From Microbacterium flavum (GTDB taxonomy: Bacteria; Actinomycetota; Actinomycetes; Actinomycetales; Microbacteriaceae): DNA of 64,000 bases. The stretch is taken from contig NZ_JAFLHG010000012.1 of assembly GCF_018717645.1 (NCBI RefSeq), positions 55,838-119,837 on the forward strand, in the 5' to 3' direction. Below are positions 1 to 8,914 of this stretch, one piece after another; position 1 is the first letter of the stretch, and each line of letters begins with the position of its first letter. Below the pieces are notes generated by a model, which worked only from the letters and a program-made list of their open reading frames with translations, ran no database searches and was not told the DNA's origin. The translations under genes were made by a program, and so were the position numbers.

Positions 1-671
1 TCGACGTCGACGATCAGCACGGCGCCGCCGTTCATGGTGACGGCGAGCGGCTGCGCCCCGCCCATCCCTCCGGCGCCCGCGGTGAGGGTCAGAGTCCCGG
101 CGAGGTCCTCGCGAGCCTCGCTCCGCGAGCCTGCCTCGCTCCCCGAGCCTGCCTCGGTCTCGCCCAGCGACCGCGCCACCGCGGCGAAGGTCTCGTACGT
201 GCCCTGCAGGATGCCCTGCGTGCCGATGTAGATCCACGACCCGGCCGTCATCTGGCCGTACATGGTGAGGCCGAGCTCCTCGAGCCGGCGGAACTCGGGC
301 CAGGTCGCCCAGTCGCCGACGAGGTTCGAGTTGGCGATGAGCACCCGCGGCGCCCACTCGTGCGTGCGGAAGACGCCGACCGGCTTCCCCGACTGCACGA
401 GCAGGGTCTCGTCGGGCTCGAGCTCGTCGAGGGTGCGGATGATCGCGTCGTAGGCCTCCCACGACCGGGCGGCGCGCCCCGTGCCGCCGTAGACGACGAG
501 GTCTTCGGGGTGCTCGGCGACCTCGGGGTCGAGGTTGTTCATGAGCATCCGCTTGGCGGCTTCGGCGCCCCAGCTCTTCGCGGTGCGCTCGCTGCCGCGC
601 GGAGCGCGCACGGGGCCGCGGCGGGCGATGTCCGAAACTCCGGTGATGCGGGTCTCAGCGGGTGATTCCAT
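1..671 (-). CDS. hutU: Urocanate hydratase, N-terminal part (gene runs off the window start)
   Basis: Urocanase converts urocanate to imidazolonepropionate, the second step of histidine breakdown in the cytoplasm. About 223 N-terminal residues are visible. They include the segment [20 protein letters not shown] and, near the window edge, [13 protein letters not shown], both typical of the NAD-binding core. Start is the ATG at 671, preceded by an AAAGGA-type ribosome site and 16 bp after the stop of hutH, so the two form one operon. Odd point: between the ARSLGE segment and the [10 protein letters not shown] segment there is an extra run of about 16 Glu/Ser/Gly/Ala/Arg residues encoded by near-repeats of GAGCCTGCCTCG at about 105-165. 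Family members normally have only a short loop there. Identity is certain; whether the insert is tolerated is unknown. Confidence 0.93.
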   Translation of the reverse strand, partial: MESPAETRITGVSDIARRGPVRAPRGSERTAKSWGAEAAKRMLMNNLDPEVAEHPEDLVVYGGTGRAARSWEAYDAIIRTLDELEPDETLLVQSGKPVGVFRTHEWAPRVLIANSNLVGDWATWPEFRRLEELGLTMYGQMTAGSWIYIGTQGILQGTYETFAAVARSLGETEAGSGSEAGSRSEAREDLAGTLTLTAGAGGMGGAQPLAVTMNGGAVLIVDV

Positions 672-687
672 GACGGATGGGGTCCTT

Positions 688-2298
688 TCAGGAGCGTGCG
701 GACGAAGTTCTGGCGGGCACGAGCGCGGCGCGGGCGACCTCGCCCGAGAGCACGAGCGCGGTCACGGTCTCGATGTCGGGGCTGACGAACCGGTCCGGCC
801 CGGGGCCGGCGACCCCTGCGGAGCGGACGAGGTCCCGGACGGCGCCGGTGGCGCGGCCGGGCTGGAGCGGCGCGCGCAGGTCCAGGGCGCGGCACCCCGT
901 GACGACCTCGATCGCCAGGACGCGCGCGAGGCCGTCGATGCCGCGACGGAGCTTGCGCGCCGCCGCCCAGCCCATGGAGACGTGATCCTCCTGCATGGCC
1001 GAGGAGGGGATCGAGTCGACGGAGGCGGGCACCGCGAGACGCTTGAGCTCCGAGACGATGCCCGCCGCGGCGTACTGCGCGATCATGAGTCCCGAGTCGA
1101 CCCCGACCTCGTCGGCGAGGAACGGCGGCAGCCCCTGGCTGCGCGTGCGGTCGAGGGCACGATCGGTCCGGCGCTCGGAGATGGATGCCACGTCGGCGAC
1201 GGCGATCGCGAGGAAGTCGAGGACGTACGCGACGGGCGCCCCGTGGAAGTTGCCGTTCGACTCGACACGGCCGTCGGGGGTGACGACGGGATTGTCGACC
1301 GCCGACGCGAGCTCCCGCCCGGCGATCATCTCCGCGTGGGCGACGGTGTCGCGCGCGGCCCCATGCACCTGCGGCGAACAGCGCAGCGAGTAGGCGTCCT
1401 GCACTCGCGTGCAGAGGGCGGGGTCGCGGTGGCTCGCGACGATCGGCGAGCCGGCGAGGATGTCGCGGAGGTTCGCCGCGGACGCCGCCTGCCCGCTCTG
1501 CGGCCGGAGCGCCATGAGGTCGGCGGCGAAGACGGCGTCGGTGCCGAGCTGGCTCTCGACCGAGAGCGCGGCCGCGACGTCGGCGGTGTCGAGGAGCGTC
1601 TGCAGGTCGTGCAGGGCGAGGAGCAGCATCCCGAGCATGCCGTCGGTGCCGTTGATGAGTGCGAGCCCCTCCTTCTCCTGCAGGACGAGCGGGGTGATGC
1701 CGGCCTCCGCGAGCGCATCGGCGGCGGGACGGAGGGTGCCCGCGGCATCCCGCACGTCGCCTTCACCGATCGCCGCGAGGGCGACGTGCGACAGGGGCGC
1801 GAGGTCACCCGAGCAGCCGAGCGATCCGTACTCTCGGACGACCGGGGTGATCCCGGCGTCGAGCAGGGCCGCGTAGGTCTCCACGACGACCGGACGCACG
1901 CCCGTGCGGCCCGTCGCGAGGGTCTGCAGGCGCAGCAGCATGAGGGCGCGGACGACCTCGCGCTCGACCTCCGTGCCGGTTCCGGCGGCGTGCGAGCGGA
2001 TGAGGGATGCCTGGAGCTGACGGCGCCGCTCGGGCGCGATGAAGGTCGTGGCGAGCGCCCCGAACCCGGTCGAGATGCCGTAGTGCGGTTCCGGGTCGTC
2101 CGCGAGCCGTTCGATCAGGTCGCGGGTCTCGGCGACGCGGGCGAGCGCCTCGGGCGCGATCTCTCCCCGCGCATCATGGCGCGCGATCGCGACGACCTCG
2201 GCGGGCGCAAGCGGCGCGCGGCCGATGGTCACGGAGGCGGCCTCGGAGGCGGCCGCGGGATCGGTGGCGGAGGACGAAGGAGGCACGACGGTGGTCAT
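688..2298 (-). CDS. hutH: Histidine ammonia-lyase
   Basis: Cytoplasmic lyase that removes ammonia from L-histidine to give urocanate, the first step of the hut pathway. The 536-residue length is normal for the family. Seen: YGISTGFG at about 73-80 and [13 protein letters not shown] with the MIO-forming tripeptide Cys162-Ser163-Gly164. The tripeptide is Ala-Ser-Gly in many homologues; the CSG form is, from memory, common in actinobacterial HutH and is not a defect. [12 protein letters not shown] near the C-terminus is also conserved. The ATG at 2298 was chosen because the open frame beyond it runs into the divergent regulator. hutU follows 16 bp downstream in the same operon. An imperfect 20-bp palindrome at 2351-2370 lies in the divergent promoter region and is the likely site of control. 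Confidence 0.95.
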   Translation of the reverse strand: MTTVVPPSSSATDPAAASEAASVTIGRAPLAPAEVVAIARHDARGEIAPEALARVAETRDLIERLADDPEPHYGISTGFGALATTFIAPERRRQLQASLIRSHAAGTGTEVEREVVRALMLLRLQTLATGRTGVRPVVVETYAALLDAGITPVVREYGSLGCSGDLAPLSHVALAAIGEGDVRDAAGTLRPAADALAEAGITPLVLQEKEGLALINGTDGMLGMLLLALHDLQTLLDTADVAAALSVESQLGTDAVFAADLMALRPQSGQAASAANLRDILAGSPIVASHRDPALCTRVQDAYSLRCSPQVHGAARDTVAHAEMIAGRELASAVDNPVVTPDGRVESNGNFHGAPVAYVLDFLAIAVADVASISERRTDRALDRTRSQGLPPFLADEVGVDSGLMIAQYAAAGIVSELKRLAVPASVDSIPSSAMQEDHVSMGWAAARKLRRGIDGLARVLAIEVVTGCRALDLRAPLQPGRATGAVRDLVRSAGVAGPGPDRFVSPDIETVTALVLSGEVARAALVPARTSSARS

Positions 2299-2350
2299 GC
2301 TCCGATTCCATCGCCCCGCGGACCTGGGGAACAGGCATCCGTGGCATCCT

Positions 2351-2370
2351 GTGTCTGTGATCCCAGACAC
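2351..2370. promoter_or_regulatory. Near-perfect 20-bp palindrome in the hutH/IclR divergent region
   Basis: GTGTCTGTGATCCCAGACAC reads the same on both strands at 18 of 20 positions. It lies 53 bp before the hutH start and overlaps the first possible GTG starts of the divergent IclR gene. A palindrome between a pathway gene and a divergent regulator is the expected place for an autoregulated operator. Protein binding is inferred, not shown. If it is an operator, the IclR protein may start further downstream (GTG at 2429). Confidence 0.5.
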
Positions 2371-3163
2371 CTCCGGCACCGGCGAGACCTCTGCCGTCAG
2401 CGATGGCATCGCGGGGCCCTCCGCGCAGGTGCCGGCGGCCGACCAGACGCTCCGCATCCTCGCCTTCCTCTCGCGCCAGCGCGGTCCGGTCGCCGCGCGC
2501 ACCATCGCCGAGCACCTCGGCATCCCGCGCTCGAGCGTCTACCACCTGCTCGCCGCGATGGCGCAGCACGGCTTCGTCGTGCACCTGCCCTCCGAACGCC
2601 GGTGGGGCCTCGGGACCGCCGCCTTCGAGCTCGCCGGAGGGTACGCGCGGCAGCAGCCGCTGGCCCGACTCGGGCGTCAGCTCGTCGCCGCGCTGGCGGA
2701 TCGGGTCGGCGAGAGCGCCCACCTCGCCGTCATGACCGGGCGCGACGTCGTCTACATCGTCGAGGAGCGCGCGCCGCGCCGTCCCGCTCTGGTGACCGAC
2801 GTGGGCGTGCGGCTCCCCGCGCACCTCACCGCGACGGGGCGCGCGATGCTCGCCTCGCTCCCCCGCGAGCAGGTGCGCGCGCTGTACCCGGATGCCACGG
2901 CCTTCGCCGACCGCACGGGCCGGGGCCCCGCACGCCCGGGCGAGCTCCGCGACGTGCTGCGCCTGGCCCGCTCCCGCGGGTACGCCACGGAGGACGGCGA
3001 GGTCACGCTGGGCCTGCGCTCCGTCGGCGTCGCCGTCCGCGACCACGCCGGCTGGCCCGTCGCCGCCCTCGCCGTCACCTGGGAGGGCGACGCTGCGCGC
3101 GACGCGGAGATCGCCGCCGCGCTCGCCCCCGCGGCGACGGAACTCGCCCGCCGGATCGGCTGA
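2357..3163 (+). CDS. IclR-family transcriptional regulator, probable hut repressor
   Basis: DNA-binding regulator with an N-terminal winged helix (DQTLRILAFLSRQ, then IPRSSVYHLLAAM) and the IclR effector domain, including TDVGVRLPAHLTATGRAML and GYATEDGEVTLGLRSVG. It is divergent from hutH-hutU, so histidine or urocanate-responsive control of that operon is the natural inference. The start is uncertain. GTG codons at 2351 and 2357 sit inside a palindrome and none has a good ribosome site. GTG at 2429 would start directly at the DNA-binding domain and is a real alternative. The region ahead of 2351 overlaps the hutH start and is unlikely to be coding. Confidence 0.85.
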   Translation: MIPDTSGTGETSAVSDGIAGPSAQVPAADQTLRILAFLSRQRGPVAARTIAEHLGIPRSSVYHLLAAMAQHGFVVHLPSERRWGLGTAAFELAGGYARQQPLARLGRQLVAALADRVGESAHLAVMTGRDVVYIVEERAPRRPALVTDVGVRLPAHLTATGRAMLASLPREQVRALYPDATAFADRTGRGPARPGELRDVLRLARSRGYATEDGEVTLGLRSVGVAVRDHAGWPVAALAVTWEGDAARDAEIAAALAPAATELARRIG

Positions 3164-3170
3164 CGCACGA

Positions 3171-3650
3171 TCAGTCGACCGCAGCGACCTGCCCGTCGGT
3201 GAGTCGGACGAGATCATCGAAGGTGAGCGGGAACACCGTGTGCGGCGTGCCGCCCGCCGCCCAGATCTCAGCGAACTCCGCGAGCGCCTCGTCGACGACG
3301 GTGGGGAGGGGGGCGGGATGCCCCGTGGGTGCGACGCCGCCGATCACCTGACCGGTCGCCTCCCGCACCTGCTCGGCGCTCGCGCGGACGATCGAGGTCC
3401 GCCCCAGTCGCTCGGCGAGCGCGGCCGTGTCCACCCGGTGGGCGCCGCTCGTCATCACGAGGAGGGGACCCCCGTCGGACCAGAAGACGAGGCTGTTGGC
3501 GATCGCGCCGACCTCCACACCGAGCGCGGCGGCGGCGAGCGCGGCCGTCGCGGCGGCATCCGGGAGGGTGACGATCTCCCCCGGGATGCCGGCGTCGCGC
3601 AGCGCATCGTGGACGAGTCGGCTCCGGGGAGAAAGGCTGTCGCGGCTCAT
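3171..3650 (-). CDS. YbaK/EbsC-type aminoacyl-tRNA deacylase
   Basis: A 159-residue protein of the YbaK/prolyl-tRNA-synthetase-associated fold. Members hydrolyse mischarged aminoacyl-tRNAs, for example Cys-tRNA(Pro), in the cytoplasm. Seen: AIANSLVFW, then a VMTSGAHRVD strand, and the conserved GQVIGGVAPTGHP loop that lines the substrate pocket. Start ATG at 3650 gives the SRDSLSPRSRLVHDAL N-terminus; longer frames upstream run into the divergent ATPase promoter. It is convergent with the IclR gene (8 bp apart) and stands alone, so no operon context helps. Substrate within the family cannot be told from sequence. Confidence 0.88.
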   Translation of the reverse strand: MSRDSLSPRSRLVHDALRDAGIPGEIVTLPDAAATAALAAAALGVEVGAIANSLVFWSDGGPLLVMTSGAHRVDTAALAERLGRTSIVRASAEQVREATGQVIGGVAPTGHPAPLPTVVDEALAEFAEIWAAGGTPHTVFPLTFDDLVRLTDGQVAAVD

Positions 3651-3727
3651 GCGGCCAGCATAGGGGCGTGGCGCAAGCGAGGACCGCCTCACTGGATTCG
3701 ACGGCGGAACCCGGGGATGCTGGGGGC

Positions 3728-5659
3728 ATGAGACGCGTCTTCGGCTTGCTCGGTCGCTACCCCGTCATCACGGCGACGGTCCTCATCGGCGCCGCCGTCC
3801 TGATCCTCGAATCCTCGGGCCAGGCGCAGACCGCACGCTGGATCGCGACGGTGTACGTCTCGGTCGTCGTCGTGTGGACGCTCGTCGGGATGATCCGCGA
3901 CGTCCTGCGCGGACACGTCGGGCTCGATGTCCTCGCCGTCGTCGCCATGGTCGCGACGCTTGCGGTCGGCGAGTACATCGCGGCGCTGATCATCGTGCTG
4001 ATGCTCTCGGGCGGCGAGGCGCTCGAGGACTACGCGGGACGGCGCGCGAAGCGCGAGCTGACCGCGCTCCTGGATCGCGCACCGCAGACCGCGCACGTCG
4101 TCCGCCGCGTCGGCGACGACGAGCAGGTGCGCGACGTCCCGGCCGACGAAGTGCAGGTGGGCGATGAGCTTCTCGTGCGGCCTGCGGAGGTGGTCCCGGT
4201 GGACGGGACCCTCCTGACCGAGGAGGGCTCGTTCGACGAGTCGTCGATCACCGGCGAGAGCCTCCCGGTCACGCGGCATGCGGGCCAGGAGGTGCTCTCG
4301 GGAGCGGTGAACGGCTCGCGGGCCGTCCATGTGCGCGCCGTCAAGCGCAGCGCCGACAGCCAGTTCCAGCAGATCGTCGGCCTCGTGCGCGACGCTCAGG
4401 AATCGCGCGCGCCCGTCGTCCGCCTCGCCGACCGCTTCGCCGTCCCCTTCACCGCGATCTCCCTCGTGATCGCCGGGGCCGCGTGGGGCCTGTCCGGCGA
4501 CTCCACGAGGTTCGCCGAGGTGCTCGTGCTCGCGACCCCCTGCCCGCTCCTCATCGCCGCCCCGGTCGCGTTTCTGGGCGGACTCTCCCGCGCGGCGAAG
4601 GCCGGCATCATCGTCAAGGGCGGGTCGGTCATCGAACAGCTCGCCCGCGTGAAGTCCGCGGCGTTCGACAAGACGGGAACCCTCACCCAGGGCCATCCGG
4701 TCCTCGTCGGGGTGGCGCCCGCGCCCGGCTTCGATGCGGACGAGGTCCTCGCCCTCGCCGCCTCGGCCGAGCAGTACTCGTCGCACGTGCTGGCCGACGG
4801 CATCCGCCGGGCGGCTCATGATCGCGGCATCGCGCTGCGGCCCGCCGCCGAGGCGCACGAGGCCGCCACCAACGGCGTCACCGCCCAGATCGAGGGGCGT
4901 GCGGTCGTCGTCGGGAAGCCCTCCTACGTCGCCTCGCTCGCGCCCGACACGACCCGCGCGCCGCTGCGCCCGGGGCAGGCCGCGGCCTACGTCGCCGTCG
5001 ACGGGCACTTCGCGGGCGTCCTCGTCCTCGCCGACGACGCGCGACCCGAATCGCGCGCCGTCGTGACGTGGCTGCGCGCGCACGGCGTCGAGCGCGTCGC
5101 GATGCTGACCGGCGACGCGGCGCCCACCGCCGACGCCATCGCCGCCGAGGTGGGGATCACCGACGTCCACGCCGAGCTCCTCCCTGCGGAGAAGGTGCAC
5201 CTGGCCTCGCTCATGCGGCCGCGCCCCGTGCTGATGGTCGGCGACGGCGTCAACGACGCCCCGGTGCTCGCGGCGGCGGACATCGGCATCGCGATGGGGG
5301 CGAAGGGCTCGACGGCTGCCGGGGATGCCGCCGACGCCGTCATCCTCAAGGACTCGCTCGCGAAGGTCGCCGAGGCGGTCCACATCGGCCGGCACACCCT
5401 CCGCGTCGCCTTCACCGCGATCTGGATCGGCATCGGGCTCAGCATCGGCCTCATGCTCGTCGCGACGACCGGTGTCATCCCCGCCGTCGTCGGAGCGCTC
5501 GTCCAGGAGCTCGTCGACCTCACGACGATCCTCTACGCGCTGCGCGCCCTCGGCGGGGAGCGGTTCGCGCTCGACGGCGCGGGTAGCGCCGGATCGCCGG
5601 GCCCCGCGCGCGTTCCCGACGGAGAGGTCCCCGCTCAGCGCGCACACGCGGCAGAATAG
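3728..5659 (+). CDS. P1B-type heavy-metal-translocating ATPase with TPC motif
   Basis: Membrane pump of 643 residues that uses ATP to move transition-metal ions. In order: membrane helices from about 14, actuator motif TGES at 175-178, metal-site motif TPCP at 270-273 in the membrane, phosphorylation motif DKTGT at 314-318, and the GDGVNDAP hinge plus C-terminal helices. There is no N-terminal CxxC metal-binding domain. The TPC form, instead of CPC or SPC, marks one of the less characterised P1B groups, so the metal cannot be assigned. ATG at 3728 follows a GGGG stretch; a GTG at 3668 would add 20 poorly conserved residues. A hairpin at 5665-5688 follows the stop. Confidence 0.92.
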   Translation: MRRVFGLLGRYPVITATVLIGAAVLILESSGQAQTARWIATVYVSVVVVWTLVGMIRDVLRGHVGLDVLAVVAMVATLAVGEYIAALIIVLMLSGGEALEDYAGRRAKRELTALLDRAPQTAHVVRRVGDDEQVRDVPADEVQVGDELLVRPAEVVPVDGTLLTEEGSFDESSITGESLPVTRHAGQEVLSGAVNGSRAVHVRAVKRSADSQFQQIVGLVRDAQESRAPVVRLADRFAVPFTAISLVIAGAAWGLSGDSTRFAEVLVLATPCPLLIAAPVAFLGGLSRAAKAGIIVKGGSVIEQLARVKSAAFDKTGTLTQGHPVLVGVAPAPGFDADEVLALAASAEQYSSHVLADGIRRAAHDRGIALRPAAEAHEAATNGVTAQIEGRAVVVGKPSYVASLAPDTTRAPLRPGQAAAYVAVDGHFAGVLVLADDARPESRAVVTWLRAHGVERVAMLTGDAAPTADAIAAEVGITDVHAELLPAEKVHLASLMRPRPVLMVGDGVNDAPVLAAADIGIAMGAKGSTAAGDAADAVILKDSLAKVAEAVHIGRHTLRVAFTAIWIGIGLSIGLMLVATTGVIPAVVGALVQELVDLTTILYALRALGGERFALDGAGSAGSPGPARVPDGEVPAQRAHAAE

Positions 5660-5664
5660 GGGGT

Positions 5665-5688
5665 GGATGCCGCAACGCCGCGGCATCC
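5665..5688 (+). terminator. Hairpin after the P1B ATPase gene
   Basis: Perfect 9-bp stem GGATGCCGC / GCGGCATCC with a 6-nt loop, starting 5 bp after the ATPase stop. There is no clear T-run, as is common in high-GC actinobacteria. It would separate the ATPase from the dehydrogenase gene. Confidence 0.6.
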
Positions 5689-5727
5689 GCAGAGCACAGC
5701 CCACAAGGCCAGCCGAAAGAGGATGCG

Positions 5728-6801
5728 ATGACGCACACCCTGCCCCTGCCCGATCTCACCCACGAACGCGTGGAGGTGACCACGGGCCCCCGCAGCGGCC
5801 TGGTCATCACCGTCGCCCTGCACTCGTCCGCGCTCGGCTCCGCCCTCGGCGGCGCACGGCTGTGGACCTACCCGCACTGGAGCGACGCCGTCGGCGATGC
5901 GCTCCGGCTGTCCGCGGCGATGACGCTCAAGAACGCCGCTGCGGGCCTCGACGCCGGGGGCGGCAAGTCGGTGATCGCCCTGCCGCCGGGCACGGTGCTC
6001 GACGACGAGCGCCGCCGCGCCGCCTTCCTCGACCTCGGCGACGCGGTCGAGCGGATGGGCGGCCTCTACCGCACGGCGGAGGATGTCGGCTCGACGACCG
6101 ACGACATGCTCACCGTCAGCGAGCGCACCGCCCACGTCGTCGGCCTGCCCGACTCCGCGGGCGGATCGGGCGAGCCCGCCGGCCCCACGAGCCTCGGCGT
6201 CTACGAGTCGCTCCGGGCCACCCTCGAACGGATCACCGGCACGGCGGACCCGGCCGGGCGCCGCATCACGATCTCCGGACTCGGCCAGGTGGGGAGCCGT
6301 CTCGCGGTGCGTCTGGCCGCGGAAGGCGCCGAGCTCACGGTCACCGACGTGAACCCCGCGAAGCGGGATCTCGCGACCGAGCTCGGAGCGATGTGGGTCG
6401 AGCCGGGCGGCGAGCACCTCGTGCCCGCCGATGTGTTCGTCCCCGCCGGGATCGGGGGCGTCCTCCACGACGAGGTCATCGATGCCCTCGCCGCCCGGGC
6501 GGTCTGCGGACCGGCGAACAACCCGCTCGCCGATCGCGAGGGCGCGGAGCGTCTCGCGGCGCGCGGCATCCTGTACGCGCCCGACTTCGTCGTCAACGCA
6601 GGGGGGGTCATCTACCTCGACCTCGAGGCGAAGCACCGGGGCAGCCGCGCCGAGATCATGGACCGCGTCGCGGGCATCGGCGATGTCGTGCGATCGATCT
6701 TCGACGATGCCGCCGCGCACGGCATCACCCCGCTCGACGCCGCGGAGCAGCGCGCCGCCCGGCGTCTGCGCGCCGCCGCCGCGACCCCCGTCGGGGTCTG
6801 A
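5728..6801 (+). CDS. Leu/Val/Phe-type amino-acid dehydrogenase
   Basis: NAD-dependent oxidative deaminase of the Glu/Leu/Phe/Val dehydrogenase family, 357 residues, cytoplasmic. Seen: GGARLW followed by LSAAMTLKNAAAGLDAGGGK, which carries the two conserved lysines of the amino-acid site, and the Rossmann glycine motif SGLGQVGSRLA around residue 190. C-terminal VCGPANNPLA and DFVVNAGGVI are also conserved. Size and motifs fit leucine or valine dehydrogenase rather than glutamate dehydrogenase (about 450 residues). ATG at 5728 has AAAGAGGA just upstream. The neighbours do not fix the substrate. A very strong hairpin at 6811-6857 follows. Confidence 0.9.
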   Translation: MTHTLPLPDLTHERVEVTTGPRSGLVITVALHSSALGSALGGARLWTYPHWSDAVGDALRLSAAMTLKNAAAGLDAGGGKSVIALPPGTVLDDERRRAAFLDLGDAVERMGGLYRTAEDVGSTTDDMLTVSERTAHVVGLPDSAGGSGEPAGPTSLGVYESLRATLERITGTADPAGRRITISGLGQVGSRLAVRLAAEGAELTVTDVNPAKRDLATELGAMWVEPGGEHLVPADVFVPAGIGGVLHDEVIDALAARAVCGPANNPLADREGAERLAARGILYAPDFVVNAGGVIYLDLEAKHRGSRAEIMDRVAGIGDVVRSIFDDAAAHGITPLDAAEQRAARRLRAAAATPVGV

Positions 6802-6810
6802 GGGGTCGAC

Positions 6811-6857
6811 CCGCGACGGACCCGGTTCCGCAAAAGGTGGAACCGGGTCCGTCGCGG
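6811..6857. terminator. Strong 19-bp-stem transcription terminator
   Basis: Perfect inverted repeat with arms 6811-6829 and 6839-6857 around a 9-nt loop GCAAAAGGT. It lies 9 bp after the amino-acid dehydrogenase stop and well before the next gene. The stem is unusually long and perfect. Confidence 0.85.
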
Positions 6858-6982
6858 TGTCAGGATAGGGGCACCCGGCATCGTCGCCGGGCGGCCTGCG
6901 CACGACCCCGGCGATCACGGCGACCGAAACGCCCGTGGACCTCGAGACGCGCGGCGACCACCGCTGTCGAAGGAGACCGCCC

Positions 6983-8572
6983 GTGTTCACCAGCCCGTTC
7001 CCCGATGTCGAGGTCCCCGAGACCTCGATCTACGACGATCTGTTCGGCGACCTGAGCGCCGAGGATGCCGCGCGCATCGCGCTCATCGATCCGGCGACCG
7101 GCGCCGAGACCACCTATGGCGCGCTCAAGGCCCAGATCGACGCCGTCGCGGGCGCTCTCGCGTCGCGCGGAGTGGGAGTGGGCACCGTCGTCGGGCTGCT
7201 GTGCCCCAATGTCCCCGCATTCGCGACGGTCTTCCACGGCATCCTGCGCGCGGGGGCCACGGTGACGACGATCAATTCGCTCTCCACCGCCGGCGAGATC
7301 CAGAAGCAGCTCACCGACGCGGCGACGACGTGGCTTTTCACGGTGAGCCCGCTCCTCCCGCAGGCGAAGACGGCGGCCGACGCCGTAGGCATCGACGCCG
7401 ACCACCTCATCGTCCTGGATGGCGCCGACGGCCATCCCGATCTGCGCGCGCTTCTCAGCGAGGGACGGACGCCTCCGCCCGTCGACATCGACCCGGCGAC
7501 GCAGGTCGCCGTCCTCCCCTACTCCTCCGGCACGACGGGGGTCCCCAAAGGGGTGATGCTGAGTCACCGGAACCTCGTCGCGAACGTCGCCCAGTGCCGC
7601 GTGAACATCGACCTGCGCTCCAGCGACCGTGTGCTGGCCGTTCTGCCGTTCTTCCACATCTACGGCATGACGGTGCTGCTCAATCTCGCTCTCAAGCAGC
7701 GTGCGACGCTCGTCACGATGCCGAAGTTCGACCTCGTGCAGTTCCTCGAGAACATCCAGCGCTTCGGCTGCACGTACCTCTACATCGCCCCTCCGATCGC
7801 GGTCGCCCTCGCCAAGCACCCGATCGTCGACCAGTACGACATCTCGACCGTCCACACGGTGTTCTCGGGAGCCGCGCCGCTCGACGGAGAGACGGCGGAG
7901 GCGGCCGGGCGGCGCATCGGCGCTCGGATGATGCAGGGGTACGGGATGAGCGAGCTGAGCCCCGTCTCGCACGCGATGCCCTACAGCCGCGACGACATCC
8001 CGGTCAGCTCGGTGGGCACCCTTCTGCCGAACATCGTCTGCAAGCTCATCGACACCGAGACCGGTGAGGAGATCACCGAGACCGGCCCGGAAGGGACGAC
8101 CCGGCCCGGCGAGCTGTGGATCAAAGGGCCGAACGTCATGCTCGGCTACCTCGGCAAGCCGGAGGCGACCGCCGAGACGCTGGATGCCGACGGGTTCCTG
8201 CACACGGGCGATGTCGCCGTCCACCACGAGGGCGGGTACTTCTCGATCGTCGATCGCGTGAAGGAGCTCATCAAGTACCACGGCTATCAGATCGCCCCGG
8301 CCGAGCTCGAAGCGCTCCTGCTCAGTCATCCGAAGGTGCTGGATGCCGCGGTGATCGGCGTCCTCGACGAGGAGCGGGACGAGATCCCCAAGGCATTCGT
8401 CGTCGCGGCACCCGATTCCGGGCTCACCGAGGAGGACGTGAAGGCGTTCGTCGCGGAGCACGTCGCGCCGTACAAGAAGGTGCGCCGGGTCGAGTTCGTG
8501 GAGGCGATCCCGAAGTCCACCTCGGGCAAGATCCTGCGGAAGGACCTGCGCGCCCGCGAGTCGGCCGCCTGA
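6983..8572 (+). CDS. AMP-dependent acyl-CoA ligase, 4-coumarate-CoA-ligase-like
   Basis: ANL-superfamily enzyme of 529 residues that activates a carboxylic acid to the acyl-adenylate and then the CoA thioester. Seen: P-loop YSSGTTGVPKGVMLSHRN, the MQGYGMSE motif, GELWIKGPNVMLGYLG hinge region, VKELIKYHGYQIAPAELE, and the catalytic lysine region PKSTSGKILRKDLR at the C-terminus. These are the hallmarks of 4CL-type ligases acting on aryl-propenoate or medium-chain acids. GTG at 6983 was chosen because AAGGAG lies at 6970-6975 with good spacing; upstream frame shows no conservation. It is monocistronic as far as can be seen. Substrate is not predictable. Confidence 0.9.
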   Translation: MFTSPFPDVEVPETSIYDDLFGDLSAEDAARIALIDPATGAETTYGALKAQIDAVAGALASRGVGVGTVVGLLCPNVPAFATVFHGILRAGATVTTINSLSTAGEIQKQLTDAATTWLFTVSPLLPQAKTAADAVGIDADHLIVLDGADGHPDLRALLSEGRTPPPVDIDPATQVAVLPYSSGTTGVPKGVMLSHRNLVANVAQCRVNIDLRSSDRVLAVLPFFHIYGMTVLLNLALKQRATLVTMPKFDLVQFLENIQRFGCTYLYIAPPIAVALAKHPIVDQYDISTVHTVFSGAAPLDGETAEAAGRRIGARMMQGYGMSELSPVSHAMPYSRDDIPVSSVGTLLPNIVCKLIDTETGEEITETGPEGTTRPGELWIKGPNVMLGYLGKPEATAETLDADGFLHTGDVAVHHEGGYFSIVDRVKELIKYHGYQIAPAELEALLLSHPKVLDAAVIGVLDEERDEIPKAFVVAAPDSGLTEEDVKAFVAEHVAPYKKVRRVEFVEAIPKSTSGKILRKDLRARESAA

Positions 8573-8608
8573 CGCGCGGGCAGTCCGTCGCTCGGCCGTC
8601 GCCGCCGG

Positions 8609-8914
8609 TCACTGCGCTGGCGGCTCCGCCCGGAGTTCCGCCAGGGCCGCAAGGCGCATACGGACCTCCCCGCCCACGCTCGAGGCGACCAGGAGCGTGC
8701 GCGTGCACCCGCGGCAGCGGACGATCGCGCTCGCAGCAGTCCGCTCCACGACGGTCTCCGCGAGCAGGCCGGTGCGTCCGCAGTGCGCGCAGACGAGGGT
8801 GAGGAGGGTCGGGTCGACGGCGAAGACGCCGCTCAGCACCCCGGCGAGGGCGTTCCCGTCGACGATCGAGGTCCGCGTCGCGGCGGCGGGTCGGGGTGCG
8901 GCATCCGCGGTCAT
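8609..8914 (-). CDS. DUF6510 family small protein with four-cysteine zinc-ribbon pattern
   Basis: A 101-residue protein with VCAHCG and VRCRGC cysteine pairs that probably bind zinc. It matches what I remember as DUF6510, a family found next to FNR-type reductases and molybdenum oxidoreductases in actinobacteria. It is the last gene of a three-gene operon: its ATG overlaps the stop of the reductase gene by 4 bp (ATGA). Role unknown; coupling suggests help in assembly or electron transfer of the two upstream enzymes. Confidence 0.8.
   Translation of the reverse strand: MTADAAPRPAAATRTSIVDGNALAGVLSGVFAVDPTLLTLVCAHCGRTGLLAETVVERTAASAIVRCRGCTRTLLVASSVGGEVRMRLAALAELRAEPPAQ

Noticed and set aside
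161..164. Thought that Cys-Ser-Gly in HutH (residues 162-164 of that protein) might signal inactivity
   Set aside because: The CSG tripeptide can form the MIO cofactor and occurs in actinobacterial homologues as I recall, so it is not a defect. Coordinates here are residue numbers.
3689..5704. Long minus-strand open frame opposite the P1B ATPase
   Set aside because: No family resemblance and low-complexity charged composition; the plus-strand ATPase explains the region.
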